A DNA stretch of 64,000 nucleotides from Apoderus coryli. Its lineage: Eukaryota > Arthropoda > Insecta > Coleoptera > Attelabidae. Where the stretch lies: NCBI GenBank assembly GCA_911728435.2, contig OU452203.1, forward strand, positions 12,545,651 to 12,609,650, in the 5' to 3' direction. This document shows positions 33,906 through 45,392 of the stretch, in pieces. Both the position numbers and the translations under genes were made by a program. The notes under the pieces were generated by a model. That model searched no databases. It worked only from the letters and a program-made list of their open reading frames with translations, and was not told where the DNA came from. The stretch's first letter is position 1. Every line of letters starts with the position of its first letter.

Positions 33906-35340
33906 TGAGCGGCGTCTCTCAGTTAATAGTTATTTGATTGAATTTAGAAAACTATTTAAAAGTAAAAAGGAAAGTCAAATGAATTTTAATAACTATTATT
34001 TATTTAAATATTTAAAGAATGTACAATAAAAATGGACAAGGTTCAAAAAAATCAACAATTATTATAATTAACAATTGGTACTTACATTACAATTATAATC
34101 ATTGCCGACACAGTTGATTTTTCTTTCACGTTAATAAAATATTTCATATTTATAATGATTAAAATTAAAACTCTAAGCGCGTTAAATAAACTATAAAGCT
34201 TAAGACACTACCCCACGGGGACATTAGTGTTTTTTTTTAAAACTAAAGTCTTATTCTTTAAGATATTCATTATCCGACAGACCGACAAAAACTGAGGTTT
34301 TTATTTCCAAAAACCGTTACATTCATAAAACTGCAAATGCAACAAAACAAGAAAAACCGTTAACTCCAGACGACGAATGCTGAGGGATCCCGATAATATT
34401 CCAAGAAAATTGTAGCAAAAAGTATAATAACGAACGTGGGAACTGGCCAAACGCTAATGTGAAATTTAATACTTACTTAATACCATTAAGATAAGAATTA
34501 AGTCTTATTTTTCTTTACAATGTTATACTCATGATATGAGATCTTCGTCAATGTTGGAAATTTGGGTCACACTGCCTGCCGATCACCGCCACAAATGAGT
34601 TGTGGATCAGCGAAACGTCCGCCCGTCTGGTGAAAGCATGGAAGTGTGAGACAAATTTCCAACTTAACTAAAAGTCTTGTTACTTTATGTAACAAGCAAT
34701 TCATAAATAAAGCCTCCCGCCACCAGACACTAGATATCGCCAAAAACATCTTGTTGTCATATTGTATAATATATATTAACCTCTCTTAGGCAATATTGCC
34801 AATTTGACACATAATATCAATGGTAAACCATTTAACTATTGATTAAATCTTAGATGACTAGTTAATAGAACGTTAACAGATGTTGGCGAAAAAGGTCCTT
34901 ATTACAATGCAAATATTTATGGCGTCCTGGTTCAACTCAAACAATTTTGTCCTTGTGGCTGAATTCAGAAGTATTCAATTATGTTACAATTATCTTAATG
35001 CTATCTATGTGCCACTCCGAGTTTTAACAGCTCTCATATAAAATGAGTTGTACCACACAAAAGTTTGGATTTCCGAAATCCATTCGTAATTTAAACATTT
35101 AATATAATTATGCATAACAAATCCTGATTGGTATTGTTAGAGAACGTTTCCAAATCTGGCATAAACAAGGTGACCAAAATATCTTTATAATCATGTAAGC
35201 AAAATTACTTTTAATTTAGCAAAGCTGTATACAATATTTTTCATATAAAATATGAGGCTCTATACCAACATCAGTCAGGCGCTTAGAAAGTTAAATGGAA
35301 ACTAAAAAACTCTATCGAATTAAACAATGATTAGGCTTTG
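33906..35340. other. No gene recognised
   Basis: AT-rich, with a GC-richer bit at 34560-34740 that contains ATCAGCGAAACGTCC, a possible worn member of the GAAAC hairpin motif. No coding frame identified. Confidence 0.3.
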
Positions 35341-35343
35341 ACA

Positions 35344-35515
35344 TTTGTGCCTCAGGGATCCATATTAGGTCCTGTGTTTTTCATTATATATTATGTAAAG
35401 GAAGTTACGATGGTTGAATATAAGTAAGACACTGTTTATGTTTAGAATACTGACGATACTGCTATGCTCGATCATAACAGTAGCTTTGAGCACTGCAAAT
35501 TTGAATAATAGTCTT
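35344..35515 (+). pseudogene. Reverse transcriptase relic (non-LTR class)
   Basis: Plus translation FVPQGSILGPVFFIIYYVKE is RT motif B and its helix (VPQGS.LGP..F..Y.N...). NTDDTAMLDHNSSFEHC follows a few codons later with a degenerate catalytic motif C (ADDTA). One stop lies between them. Only about 55 codons survive. Consistent with jockey/I-class elements. Confidence 0.65.
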
Positions 35516-36239
35516 GGTATGTGTAAAAAACGAAAACCACTTTGGTTAAATTAGGTTTCTTAGTTTATGATAATTCGACTCGAACATTTTTTGGAAGCAG
35601 AATATTCAGAGGCTAAATATGTATTCTTAACACTTTTCTTAAAATGCAAAAAATATCAGTAGCAAGTTCGAGTCGGTGACTGGACACTTCGGATTATTTT
35701 AGTAACGGATTTCCTTTGGTCTGTTGCTTGTGCCTTGTACACACTGTACACAGTTTGAATAATCGGCATGTCGGATATAGAGCTACTTCTCTATCTACGG
35801 TGATGATGATAATGATGATATATACAAGGATAAATGGATTACTACTAACTGAAACTAGAGGGTTTTGAGGGTGGGTTATTATTGGATATGGCCCAAAATT
35901 AAATAAGTCACAACGAGGATGTATATATGAATGTGTGGTCAGTGACTAGGGAGATGTGTTCTGTTTATTAATATATCGTTATACTAAAGTTTTGTGTGTG
36001 TCAGTTTGGGGTTTATTTTGAACAATTATTTTAAGTTTTGTATCTAAATATAAACCGTTACCATACTATTTAAACAGTATTGTATTTTAATAAGAATTGG
36101 AGCTCTATTTAATTTGATGTAAGTTTTAAACGAATTTTAAAGAACCTTGCTTATAAATTTAAACAGATTGGCTCATATATGTTAGTAAACACAAGTACAG
36201 ACATCCACCTATAAGATTCATGTTTAAATTAGTTATCAA
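35516..36239. other. No gene recognised
   Basis: AT-rich DNA with a (GATGAT)n-like stretch near 35800. Nothing else seen. Confidence 0.35.
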
Positions 36240-36470
36240 GTCAGCTGGAACCTTAACATTTCTGTTCTTGGTTAGCATCGATATCTTTCCTGGTCTGGTC
36301 TAAAAAAATAACATTAATGACTTTCTGAATCCACATACGGCTTGCCATCCCTGCATTAAGGTTCCTACGTATATGCGTATGTATACCAATTTCCTGCCAT
36401 TCTTCAATAAGTGCTTGACCAAGATTCTGTAAATCAGCAACAACAAGAATAGTCTATCCAAAGTCAATGT
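36240..36470 (-). pseudogene. Tc1-like transposase C-terminal relic
   Basis: Minus translation reads LVVADLQNLGQALIEEWQEI then GMASRMWIQKV, resembling the end of Tc1 transposases (L..L..AL.EEW..IP...IR.LI.SM..R). Weak but ordered. It would continue the relic at 37.57-37.80 kb if the intervening 1.1 kb is an insertion. Confidence 0.45.
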
Positions 36471-37569
36471 AAAATATATAAATTTAACGATTTTACCGGG
36501 GCTATCCGTTCCCATGCCACTTTACATTATAAAAGAGTATTTTTTGGTACATTTTTTTGGTACATTTCTCCCTCGTATATAAGAGGTATAATAAATCATG
36601 CCTGCCATGGGGATATAAAAGGATACCGACAGTAATAAAAATAACTACACTGGAAAAAGTATTGGGTTAATGATTAATCGAAAAAAAGTATTAGAGCTTG
36701 CAAATAAATATATGAATGCAACAAATAATTTTTGGCAACGTGTTATTTTCTCAAATTAATCTAAATATAATCGGATGGACATCATAGAAGACTTAAAGTG
36801 GAACTTATACAAGAACATTTGTGTCCGACAGTAAAACACGGTGGCAGAATATTTTAAACATGATCTCTTCAATAGTTTTTCTTAGATTAATAAAATGAAA
36901 GAAGATATATCAAATTAGATAATAATTTTTAATAAAACCTCAAGTGGATGAAACTTCTTGCAGTCACTGCATCAAACACGGTCAGTATACGACACGAGTG
37001 GAACAATTTGGGACTTTAACCATGAAGATTTACATGCCCAAAGCCAGCGTCTTTTCTTAAGTATTTATCATCAGTTAAGGTCTGAAAATAATGAAGTGAC
37101 CAATACACATATAATATTTTTTACGTTCTATAGAAAATGTCACTGACTAAGTGAGTAAAATTTGTTGTTAGTTTATAATATCAGAAGCATATTATTATAA
37201 ATGTACCTACTTATATGCATAACATATATTAAGAATAGTATTGATTATTATAAAGGTATGTTCCTTGCTGTTAGAACACGAACTAGATACGGGTGCATCT
37301 ATGTCTAAACTTCTAAAAACAAAAATAGTCTTTTTCAGCGTAGGTATATATCTTGGAGCGGCAAGGAAAAGTACACTATACTTTTATACAATAGCACATT
37401 CAATTGTTAATACATAAAGGATTTTTAAAATATCGTAGGGCATGTATTGTTATGAAAAGTTAAAAGGTTGCGCCTATGGACGGCTGCGCTCCGTACTGAC
37501 ATTACTAAGGAATTTCGAGTTGTGGTTTTTTATATAATTTTAAACTAAGATTAGAAAGACTATACGCGA
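36471..37569. other. No gene recognised; possible insertion splitting a Tc1-like relic
   Basis: AT-rich DNA with a repeated TTTTTTGGTACATTT motif at 36540-36565. No coding motif. Confidence 0.3.
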
Positions 37570-37800
37570 GAAGGTACTTTTGTTCCCAATGTGTCCCAGA
37601 CATGCTTAATAGGTTTTAAGTGACGCCTGGGGATTGCGGGTCATTCAATTTGCGGCATTTCTACCCTTTGTAAATATTCGTCAACGATTATTATAACATG
37701 TAGACGAACGAAACATCGTGTTGCTCTAGAGTCTTATGAACATTGGTAGCTTTCTTCCACCTGCGTCATCTCACACGATTAAGGCGGATCCACTAATGTT
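37570..37800 (-). pseudogene. Tc1-like transposase relic (second and third catalytic motifs region)
   Basis: Minus translation contains DEYLQRVEMPQIE, a stop, then PAIPRRHLKPIKHVWDTLGT. These match the Tc1 motifs ..DN.RPH.A..V..FL and WPA.SPDLNPIEH.WD.LGR. The SPDLNPIE block is worn to IPRRHLKPIK, so the third catalytic residue is gone. Confidence 0.65.
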
Positions 37801-37984
37801 GTGCTTCCGAAACCAAATGAAGGTCAATAAGCTGACTTGAGCTAGAAAGTAGCTCATATTCGTTGTTCATAATATAACCTAATATATGCAAACTTTTCTG
37901 TTAAAGAGACAGCTGCAAATAGAACAGAGAAGTCCGAAACACTAATTGCATTACGATAGTGGCCGGTGCTGTTTGGCTATTACT

Positions 37985-39065
37985 GGTGCATATCCACCAC
38001 ACCGTCAGCAGCTATGGAAATACTCCTGGATTTAACTCTTCTTCATGTATTTATGGAGAAGCAAGCCAAGTGGCCTACATACAGATTACATCATACAACT
38101 AACAGAGGCACATATGGAGGACACCAGAGTGCTAGCCGACATTGAAATTCAGTGCATTTTGGGAATGAACTCGGATGTAATGCCTCCAGCAATACACTAT
38201 GATCTGCATTATCTATTTCCCAGCAGATGTCAAAGGAGGAGTTGCAAAACGCGGACTATTGCTGGTTTATTGATGGTTCAAAGACAAACTCAGGTACAGG
38301 TGCCGGAGTTTATGACCCACGACAAACATTTTATAATGTCTGGGTTCCCACGCTACTTACTGTATGTTTGGCAGAAGTTCTGCCCATTGATATATGTGCT
38401 AAGGAGCTCGAGCATCTTCTCTGATAGCCAAACAGCTATAAAGGCCCTAAGCTCATCAAGATCCACATCAAGAACAGTGTGGAACCTAATATCAGGAGAA
38501 AAACTAATCTGACTCTGGTCTGGATTCCTGGCCACTTTGGTCTAAAAGGGAATGGAATGGCCTACTCTGTGGCAAGAGAAGAAGCTGAAAGAGAATTTAT
38601 CGGACCAGAACCTGCAACTGGTAAATCGTTTAGCACTGTCAAATACATACTTAATACCTGGATGACGACAAAATTTCAGCAATTTTGGCAAAATTATCCA
38701 GGTTTAGTACATTCGAAGAAGCTGATTAACCCAAACCCCGAAATCAGGAGCCAGGGAGTTGTAGGGTATGAGGAGATCTCACCTGCGTTACCTGGTTCGA
38801 CTATACACTGGTCATTGTGCTTGAATCATCATCTGAAAAGCTTGGGTTTCTTAAGGGGTTCCGAGTGCCGATTATGGCTGGAGAATTATGAGACGACGGA
38901 GCCTGCACTCTGTTCTAGCCCAGTGGTAGCTAGAACTAGATTCGCAATATTTGGAGAAGTAACTCTTCTACCAATGAATCTAAAAAAAGCTCACCCTGCA
39001 AAATAATCGACTTCATTAAGAATATTGACCGGCTAGGTGGTCGCAGTGGAGGGTTCCGAGTGCAG
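37985..39065 (+). pseudogene. jockey/R1-class retrotransposon 3' part: RNase H domain and tail
   Basis: Three plus-strand frames in order. TTPSAAMEILLDLTLLHVFM is the link before RNase H. YCWFIDGSKTNSGTGAGVYD holds the first Asp, CLAEVLPIDICAKELE the Glu, and SDSQTAIKALSSS the second Asp. WIPGHFGLKGNGMAYSVARE is the motif around the last His/Asp. A worn zinc-knuckle end follows: SECRLWLENYETTEP and SSPVVARTRF. At least two frameshifts (near 38230 and 38420-38480) break it. A second copy of the last ~250 bp lies on the minus strand at 49.5-49.75 kb. Confidence 0.85.
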
Positions 39066-39919
39066 ACGCACTCATTTTGATCCTAACTATCTACCTAATA
39101 TGCATCTTCATCTGTCATACAAACCATTAAATGCTTTTTACTCATAGAACGAATAATGAAAATGAAGAAACTAAACCGTTTTGGAAAGCTCCCAAAAATT
39201 GGATCACACGCACGCAAAATTCATGAAGAATATTTGTAAAAAGATGCAACTATTTCTATAACGAACATTTCATTTTTCTTCTTTATCTCAAATTCATCTA
39301 ACATCGCTCGTATTTAGCGAGAAAAATCTTGTCACATAATGCACAATGAGCCACCGAATTGTGTTATGCAGCACGTAACACCTCATTGAATATTAGAAAA
39401 AACCTGATTTGCATGCTGAATATTTTCACGAGGAAAGGCGATCCGGGAATATGTCATCGTCAATGTACTTCCGACTACCTTGGAAATACTTAATCCACTC
39501 AAAAACTCGCGCACTCTAAAACATATCCAGGCAATTGATATGTTTATTAAAATGAAGTTCCAGTTGTGATTATTCCAACATTCATGGGGACTTTCATAGG
39601 ATATACCGCAATCTTCACAGATGTCTAACTATTGCAGCATTTTCCATAAACTTATACTGATATGCCTTCATTTTTATTGATTAGTAACCAGTCTTTGGTT
39701 TAAACCGTGTCATTTTACCTTTTAAATTACATAAGTTGGGGCATTTTTATTTAATTTCGTGGAATGGTGGTAATTAATCATCATTAGTATAATTTATAAA
39801 TACCCAAGTATTAGCTTAGTCATATCAAGCAACTCAATCGAGAAGAAAAGTAAAGACATAGAGGGTTGACGCCAAACCATTTTTAAAACTATGCTGATTA
39901 TCTTGGAGCATGAAAAGGG
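39066..39919. other. No gene recognised
   Basis: AT-rich spacer. It may include the tail of the RNase H relic and the degraded 5' part of the next mariner. Confidence 0.3.
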
Positions 39920-40515
39920 TCAGTGTAAGATGGATGACGAGAATGCTCAAGTCAATGAACAACAGCGCGTCGAATGTTCTTGTGTGTGTTTTGACCTCTG
40001 TAGTGAAAGTAAGGATGGTGTGCTGGCCCGAATTGTTACTGGAGATGAAACCTGGTTTATTATTATGAACTCCAGTCGAAGAAGAACTCCATACAATGGA
40101 ATAAAAAAGCACACCAACACCCAAGTAGTTTAAGGTCACGCAGCCAACCGGAAAACTCTGTCGATTATCTTTTGGGAATCAGAAGAAATCCTATTAATAT
40201 TGATTATCAAAAAATAGGTATTTCTATAACTGGATAATACTGCGCTTCCATCTTCGAACAGTTGCAAGAAGCAATCAGATAAAAAAGTAAGGGAAAATTG
40301 ACGAAAATTCACTTGATCCTGCACGATAACAAAGTGGGCTTTGATATTGGTTCCGAGCGATTATTATTTGTTCATAAAGATGGAAGAAGGACTCGTACCG
40401 ATCAAAAATTTAAGGAAGCAGTTTCGGTGTATTTTCGAACTAAAGATTCAACCTGTTTTCTGCGAAGCATAAACAATTTAATTGCAAAATTTGAGATTGA
40501 TCTTGTTTGTTTTCT
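39920..40515 (+). pseudogene. mariner transposase pseudogene
   Basis: Plus translation QQRVECSCVCFDLCSES, then DGVLARIVTGDETWF (first catalytic Asp), a stop, FWESEEILLILI, LHDNK (second Asp motif, worn), VPSDYYLF (from SPDLAPSDYYLF), and KEAVSVYFRTKDSTCFLRSI. There are stops and about two frameshifts, and the segment between LHDN and PSDYYLF is shortened by ~25 codons. A typical mariner (D,D34D) transposase is about 345 residues. Confidence 0.8.
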
Positions 40516-41513
40516 GAATTGGCTAAATATTAGATTTATTGGAAGAACAAAAAGTCACCTAAGAACATAAGAGAACAGCCGGTGTCAGTTTTGTGTCAAG
40601 CTTCAAACGTTAAGCTCTATTTCTTACAAGAAATGATAGACAATGTTTTTGCAAAAAAAAACAGAAATAACCATTATTCTGCTTACATCACACCGTATCA
40701 TTTTGTGTGTATGTCTATGTATATCCGGGAAGCTCGTCACCTGAATAATTTATGTTTAAATTGAAACATATACATTTTTCAAAAGAACGATGCTACTACT
40801 GCCGCCGTTCAACACATAAACATTTTTCACTGTAAAAATATATATCGGCTGCGACTCAATTTTCTCAAAGAATAAGCAGCACACGCCAAACCTCTACTGA
40901 TGCACAATGTGTAAGCGAAAAACAACTCGCCCTTTTGGAAGTCATACATACATGAAGTATGTTTGACTTCATCTTTTATATATACGCTGGGTGTTTTGTT
41001 ATGAAAAAACTTTTTTTCTTTCTCAAAACACGTATTTCAAATAATAGTTGAATAGAATTTATGGGTCAAACTATATGTCGAGTGTGAGTATTTTATGGTT
41101 CAACTAGGATAGGTTTTCGCAGATTTAGTAATATGTCTATATTGTTGTAACTGGAAACATACATATTCGAAGATTTAGACAGGTGGGGTTGGATTTATTA
41201 CGATTTCGTCAAATAAATTCTACATGATTTTTTGATCTGTTGGATGTTGATTAAGTGACATTTCTGTACTCTAAGAGTTTAAAGTCACAATTTGTAAGTT
41301 TTAGAGGAGAGTCACACAAAGATACGAAGATAGTACCTATATATTGTAAACTACTAGACTAGTAAAGGCACCTTATTATTTAGGTTAACTCAATACAATT
41401 ACTGTTTTCTAAAAACAAAACATAGTTGACGTTAATGCCAAAGCCGCTTCTAGAACCATCAGCAAAATACCAGCGTCCTTTAATAATGTTTTAAATTAAT
41501 TTTAGTATCCCGA
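40516..41513. other. No gene recognised
   Basis: AT-rich. No RNA gene, coding frame or shared repeat seen. Confidence 0.35.
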
Positions 41514-41880
41514 CCAAAAAAACAAAATGATATAAAGACGGATATAACCATTTTGAAGTTCTCTGAGGCGACTATGACAATTTCCAGATAGAAGTCTGTC
41601 GTATCTGGGCTTGCAGAGTTTGGGGGAATCGTTGGGTTATGGTTAAGACCGCTTTAACCCACAACCCCCAAATTAACCTCCACAGTTATCGAGAGAATAG
41701 CGTCCAAAACTTCACCAGTTCGGTAGTTGGTAATTATAAGTTTAGGGTCGAGGTAATTCGCATAAGGGTTGTAACGGTGCCAAAAAATTGAATAAATAAA
41801 TATGGATTTTGAAGTCCCTGAGACGACTAAGACCGATTTCAGATTATATTTTGTTCCGCAGGGATTTTAGCTTTAATTAT
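41514..41880. repeat. Interspersed repeat family 2 (two partial copies in tandem)
   Basis: Shares blocks with 47.04-47.44 kb: AAAGACGGATATAACCATTT, TTTTGAAGTTC(T/C)CTGAGRCGACTA and, further on, TCACCAGTT..GTAGTTGG. The block GAAGTCCCTGAGACGACTAA recurs again at 41815. No reading frame is conserved. The CTGTCTGTATGTGTGTCTG part of the 47-kb copy links it to the GTCT-rich class of repeat at the start of the window. Confidence 0.65.
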
Positions 41881-41924
41881 ATCTTGCGAGGAAAGTTGTG
41901 AACTGACATAACCGATTTTTTTTA

Positions 41925-42690
41925 TCTTGCAGCAGAACTAGTGATATCTGTCAGACTCACTCATTCTAGTATTTATCCTTAATGATCAGCTTAAGTTACT
42001 TGTCACAATGTAACATTTGCTCAGGTTAGGGTTGTTACTGGCTGGCGTCTGGTTCCACGGCGGCTTGTTCCTCGGGCGCCAATGTTTTTGCGTGGTATGC
42101 TCCACGGATACCGGGTAACTAAAGTGGAGATTCCAAAGGTCGGGTCTTTAATCCGACTAAAAGAGGGCCAAAAGGGCTTAGGCCTGGTATCTAACAAACA
42201 CAGGTTGCAAAGTTTAATAATTTATTTACAATAATTATATACAACGCACAGTTGAACTTAAAATACAACAAAATATAAAACAGTAATATGAAACGTCGTC
42301 TGGATAGCGGAACATGCGGGACCATGTGTTAGGATATTATCGAGTATGTTTCCCCACGTGACGAGGTTACGGTTTCTTTGAAACGTAAAAATGGGTTAAC
42401 TCGGAGGGTACCACCGGTCTGCGGTCTCGCAGGGCTCGAATCAGGGACTATCAGGACCCATTGATTAAGGGTATGGTAGTTATGCTCGAAAGCTACTTGA
42501 ATCCGCCGCCGTGGCACACGACGGCCAGATCGCTATAGATCGATGCATGGTTGATGCGGGAAGTACAAACGGTGATATGGTACAAGGTGGACGGAATTAC
42601 GTCAATATATTGAAAAGGAAAATATAAAACGGAAAATAAAATTACCATTGTAGGTTCAAAACGGATAAATAAAAAGTAATTTCATTACAA
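41925..42690 (-). mobile_element. LTR retrotransposon remnant: one LTR, primer-binding site and leader
   Basis: Read on the minus strand, an LTR-like segment (upper boundary uncertain, near 42690) contains a polyadenylation-type signal (GTAAATAAATTATTAAAC) around 42215-42235. It ends in ...CAAAAACA at 42083, followed one base later by a primer-binding-site-like TGGCGCCCGAGGAAC. A short leader runs on to about 41925, where the element is cut next to repeat family 2. No gag or pol motif remains. GC content is higher than the flanks. The superfamily (Ty3/gypsy or Bel/Pao) cannot be told from this piece. Confidence 0.6.
42064..42081 (-). promoter_or_regulatory. Primer-binding-site-like sequence of the LTR element
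   Basis: TGGCGCCCGAGGAACAAG on the minus strand, starting one base after the LTR's terminal CA. The TGG corresponds to the complement of a tRNA CCA end. The cognate tRNA is not assigned. Confidence 0.55.
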
Positions 42691-43326
42691 CAATTTTCTA
42701 TTTTGGCATCAAAGAAAAATAAACTCCTGTTAATTATTATACTGTTGAAACATCTTATATGTGAGACTTTTAAAGATAATATGACAGGATTATGAATAAA
42801 TCTAGTTATCTCGAAAACACTTGCTCTTAGACAATTTTCGTATGTAGGTCAAATTTACTTACGTACACGAGTATGAGAGTTTTTATTACTTCAATTAGAG
42901 ATGCATGGACACAACAGAAAGTTATGATTTAAAAACCTAGATGTGATAAATGTGCCGCCTACAATCAAGATCCAAATGATAGAAAATATTTTGGATCCAA
43001 GGGCCCTCAGATTATGGTGCAAAAAACCAGTTTTGGCACCATGTAGGTTAATATTTATATTCGGACTAGGTAAGTTTAACTAAAACGCAATTAATTCAGG
43101 AAATAAAATGCAATATTTTTAAGGCACTAGTTTGCTGTAACACTGTGTCCCATTGTTTATGGAACAGCCTCCGAGGGTGCGAATTAAATTCAGCGGAACA
43201 AGGGATAAGGGCAGAAATTAAAAGTGCAATATTAATTTTGGTTTTCAGTATCTTCACATACAACCCTTATACACTTTTCAAAACTTTTAATTTATTTATT
43301 TATTTAGATTTTCATGAAAAAAATGT
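42691..43326. other. No gene recognised
   Basis: AT-rich spacer. The frame at 43145-43375 (plus) is not supported by motifs. Confidence 0.3.
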
Positions 43327-43590
43327 TCAATATTTATACGAAACATACGCCCCAACTGCTTGCTTAATTTTTTGATCCTGGATTTCTTTTTCAATTTTTG
43401 GGAACAAATAATGATCGCTCAGAGTCATGTCTGGAGTATAGGGGGTTCGAAGCACTTTGTGCAGGGCAATTGTGCTCAATTGATACCTACTCATACCAAC
43501 GTAAAAAGTTTTTTGAATAGTAATTAGAGTACATTGAATCAAATCAAAACATACTTTGTTGTAAATATATATAGTATTTGTAACCAAAGC
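43327..43590 (-). pseudogene. mariner transposase C-terminal part (second half of a split copy)
   Basis: Minus translation LHKVLRTPYTPDMTLSDHYL then FPKIEKEIQDQKIKQAVGAY matches the third catalytic block of mariner (PPYSPDLAPSDYYLFP.LK). It follows the mariner middle part at 44.47-44.95 kb across the inserted jockey element. The segment 43474-43549 is repeated at 45289-45366. Confidence 0.65.
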
Positions 43591-43743
43591 TCATATTTTT
43601 TTTTTATCCTATGCTAACAATAATCACACAGTAATCAAAAATCACAGTAATTACAATGGTCAGAACAAACAAACACATAGCAAAGCCAATACAGAATTAA
43701 AATCACTTTCAGTCCCAGGTGCTCGCAAAATATTCATTTAGAT

Positions 43744-43907
43744 CAGTGGTCGCCAACCTTCTCAATGTACTGAGCATCTTCTCGGTAATTCTAGAATGTA
43801 CAGTGATCAATGTACTGAGCATCTTCGGTAATTCTAGAATGTACAGTGAGCTTTTGTTTTTTTTTTGACGCAGTCTGCGCTTCAGATCGACGGATTGGCG
43901 ACCACTG
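43744..43907. mobile_element. hAT-type MITE, 164 bp
   Basis: Terminal inverted repeats CAGTGGTCGCCAA (left) and TTGGCGACCACTG (right). An 8-bp flanking duplication ATTTAGAT / ATATAGAT (43736-43743, 43908-43915; one mismatch) has the size expected of hAT. Inside is a 45-bp tandem duplication (43763-43807, 43808-43850). The MITE lies inside the last codons of the jockey relic: the flanks joined without it restore a plausible FYL-LNEYF C terminus. Confidence 0.85.
43763..43850. repeat. 45-bp tandem duplication inside the hAT MITE
   Basis: Two adjacent copies of CAATGTACTGAGCATCTTC...; the second lacks TC. Confidence 0.95.
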
Positions 43908-44469
43908 ATATAGATAAAACACATTGTCCTTAAGAAGTGATGTTACAGACCTTTTAAAACATAACAAGTTTGGCCTCATTTTAATATTATTAGGGAGATG
44001 GTTAAAAAATTTTATGCTTAAATAAATTAGGGAATTCCTGGTTAATTCCGTTTGAGGAATGTTGGAATGTCAAACATCTGCCTGGTATTATAGGGTTTGT
44101 TGAAAGATCCAAGTTGAGTACCAAAATTTTTATAGATTAAGCAATCCGATTCCAGTATAAAAAGACCACACAATGGTAATATCCTTAAAGTCTTAAACAG
44201 AGGCCTACAAGTGTCTCTATTAGTTTTACGACAAACAAATCGTACCGCTCTCTTCTGCAAAACAAACACAGAGCTGAACAGATACTGACTGCAGCATCCC
44301 CAGAAAGCAACCCCATAACGCAGATGACTCTCCACAAGAGAAAAATATGCTAGCCTTGCAGTTTTCAATCCAAGTTCATTGCCTATAACGCTAACGGCGT
44401 AACACCCTCTGTCTAGTTTTATGGTCATGAAATATTAACTTTGTTGTTTTTGTGTTATGGTTGTAAAAT

Positions 44470-44950
44470 GAATGATCTGTTTTTATTTTTTCACTTTTGT
44501 GAACTGCAGCCTTTGAGTTTCGTCAATTTGACTGATTGCTTCTTTTAACTGTTCCAGGATTGAAACGTAGTATGCTTTAGTTTAGAAACACCTTTATCTT
44601 TACAATCAATTAATAGGATTTCTTCTGGGTCTCAAAAGATGGTCGCCATGAGTTTAACGACTGACTGTGTAACTTTAAATTTCATAGGTGGTGGTGTACG
44701 TTTTTAGTGCCGTTGCCTGGAGTCCTGCTTGCACCATAATGATGAACTTAAGTTTGTTTCTTCTTCAGTAGAGCATCTTCAAGCATAATTTTTTAAATTT
44801 TCAACAAGTGTCGGAGAGGTCAATTCAATACGCCGCCTAGTCCGATAGTCGCCTTTGAATAATTCCCTTCCATAATTAAAAAGACCATGCCACTTGTAAA
44901 CTTTTGTTGTTTCTGATTTGAACACAATTTCCTTGCTTAGTCATGTGAGA
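44470..44950 (-). pseudogene. mariner transposase, N-terminal and middle part (first half of a split copy)
   Basis: The minus strand shows, across frames, KVYKWHGLFNYGREL and RRRIELTSPTLVE (HTH and linker), then FKVTQSVVKLMATIF, DPEEILLIDCKDKGVS and ISQIDETQRLQ. These match mariner K..SAGKVM.T.FWD.EG.LLID and the following helix. Many stops. The third catalytic block lies at 43.33-43.59 kb, beyond the inserted jockey 3' end. Confidence 0.65.
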
Positions 44951-45288
44951 TGTTCGAGTTTGTAGATCTTCTCGATTGAGTTGTTTAATTGAGGACAGCT
45001 GAAAGACTAAGCACATGTCACCAGTAACTTCCAACGTCACTATTTCGCACAGGAGTAAAAACGCACCCTCATTATATTGAGCCTTTCTTAAAATTTATTA
45101 TTCCTTTTTAAATTTTCTTCTTAAATCAGCAATTTGAGTAATTTAACTTTTCTTATATGCCTTGTAGGTATTAGATTTAAAACAGCGCTGTTAATCAAGT
45201 AAGCATCTGTCGCAAAATAGATCTTCCTCTTCATTTACCATTCTTTCATGTCAATACCACAAAAACAAAAGAACAACATTTCCAACGC

Positions 45289-45392
45289 CGACTAAGTGCT
45301 CAGTTGATACCTACTCATACCGACATAAAAAGTCTTTTGAATAGTAATTAGAGTACATCGAATAAAATGAATGATCTGCTTTTATTGTTTTA
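45289..45392. repeat. Second copy of the mariner junction region without the jockey insertion
   Basis: 45289-45366 matches 43474-43549 and runs straight on into AAAATGAATGATCTG, which in the other copy lies on the far side of the jockey relic (44465-44485). It therefore preserves the pre-insertion order. Confidence 0.65.

Larger units (their letters stand above)
43592..44450 (-). pseudogene. jockey-like non-LTR retrotransposon, 3' part with poly(A)
   Basis: Minus frame 44428-44042: MTIKLDRGCYAVSVIGNELG, LKTARLAYFSLVESHLRYGV, FVLQKRAVRFVC and CRPLFKTLRILPL. These are the C-terminal RT motifs of jockey-class elements (R.AYFSLV.S.L.YG....W...; .LQKRA.R). After frame changes come NLLCFKRSVTSLLKDNVFYL and, beyond a 164-bp insertion, LNEYFASTWD and stop. 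A poly(A) tract (T-run 43592-43601 on plus) marks the element's 3' end. The 5' part was never integrated or is lost. Confidence 0.8.

Noticed and set aside
34590..34625. GATCAGCGAAACGTCC as a fifth ribozyme-like motif
   Set aside because: The CUGANGA half is not recognisable and no stem pairs cleanly; only the GAAAC side matches.
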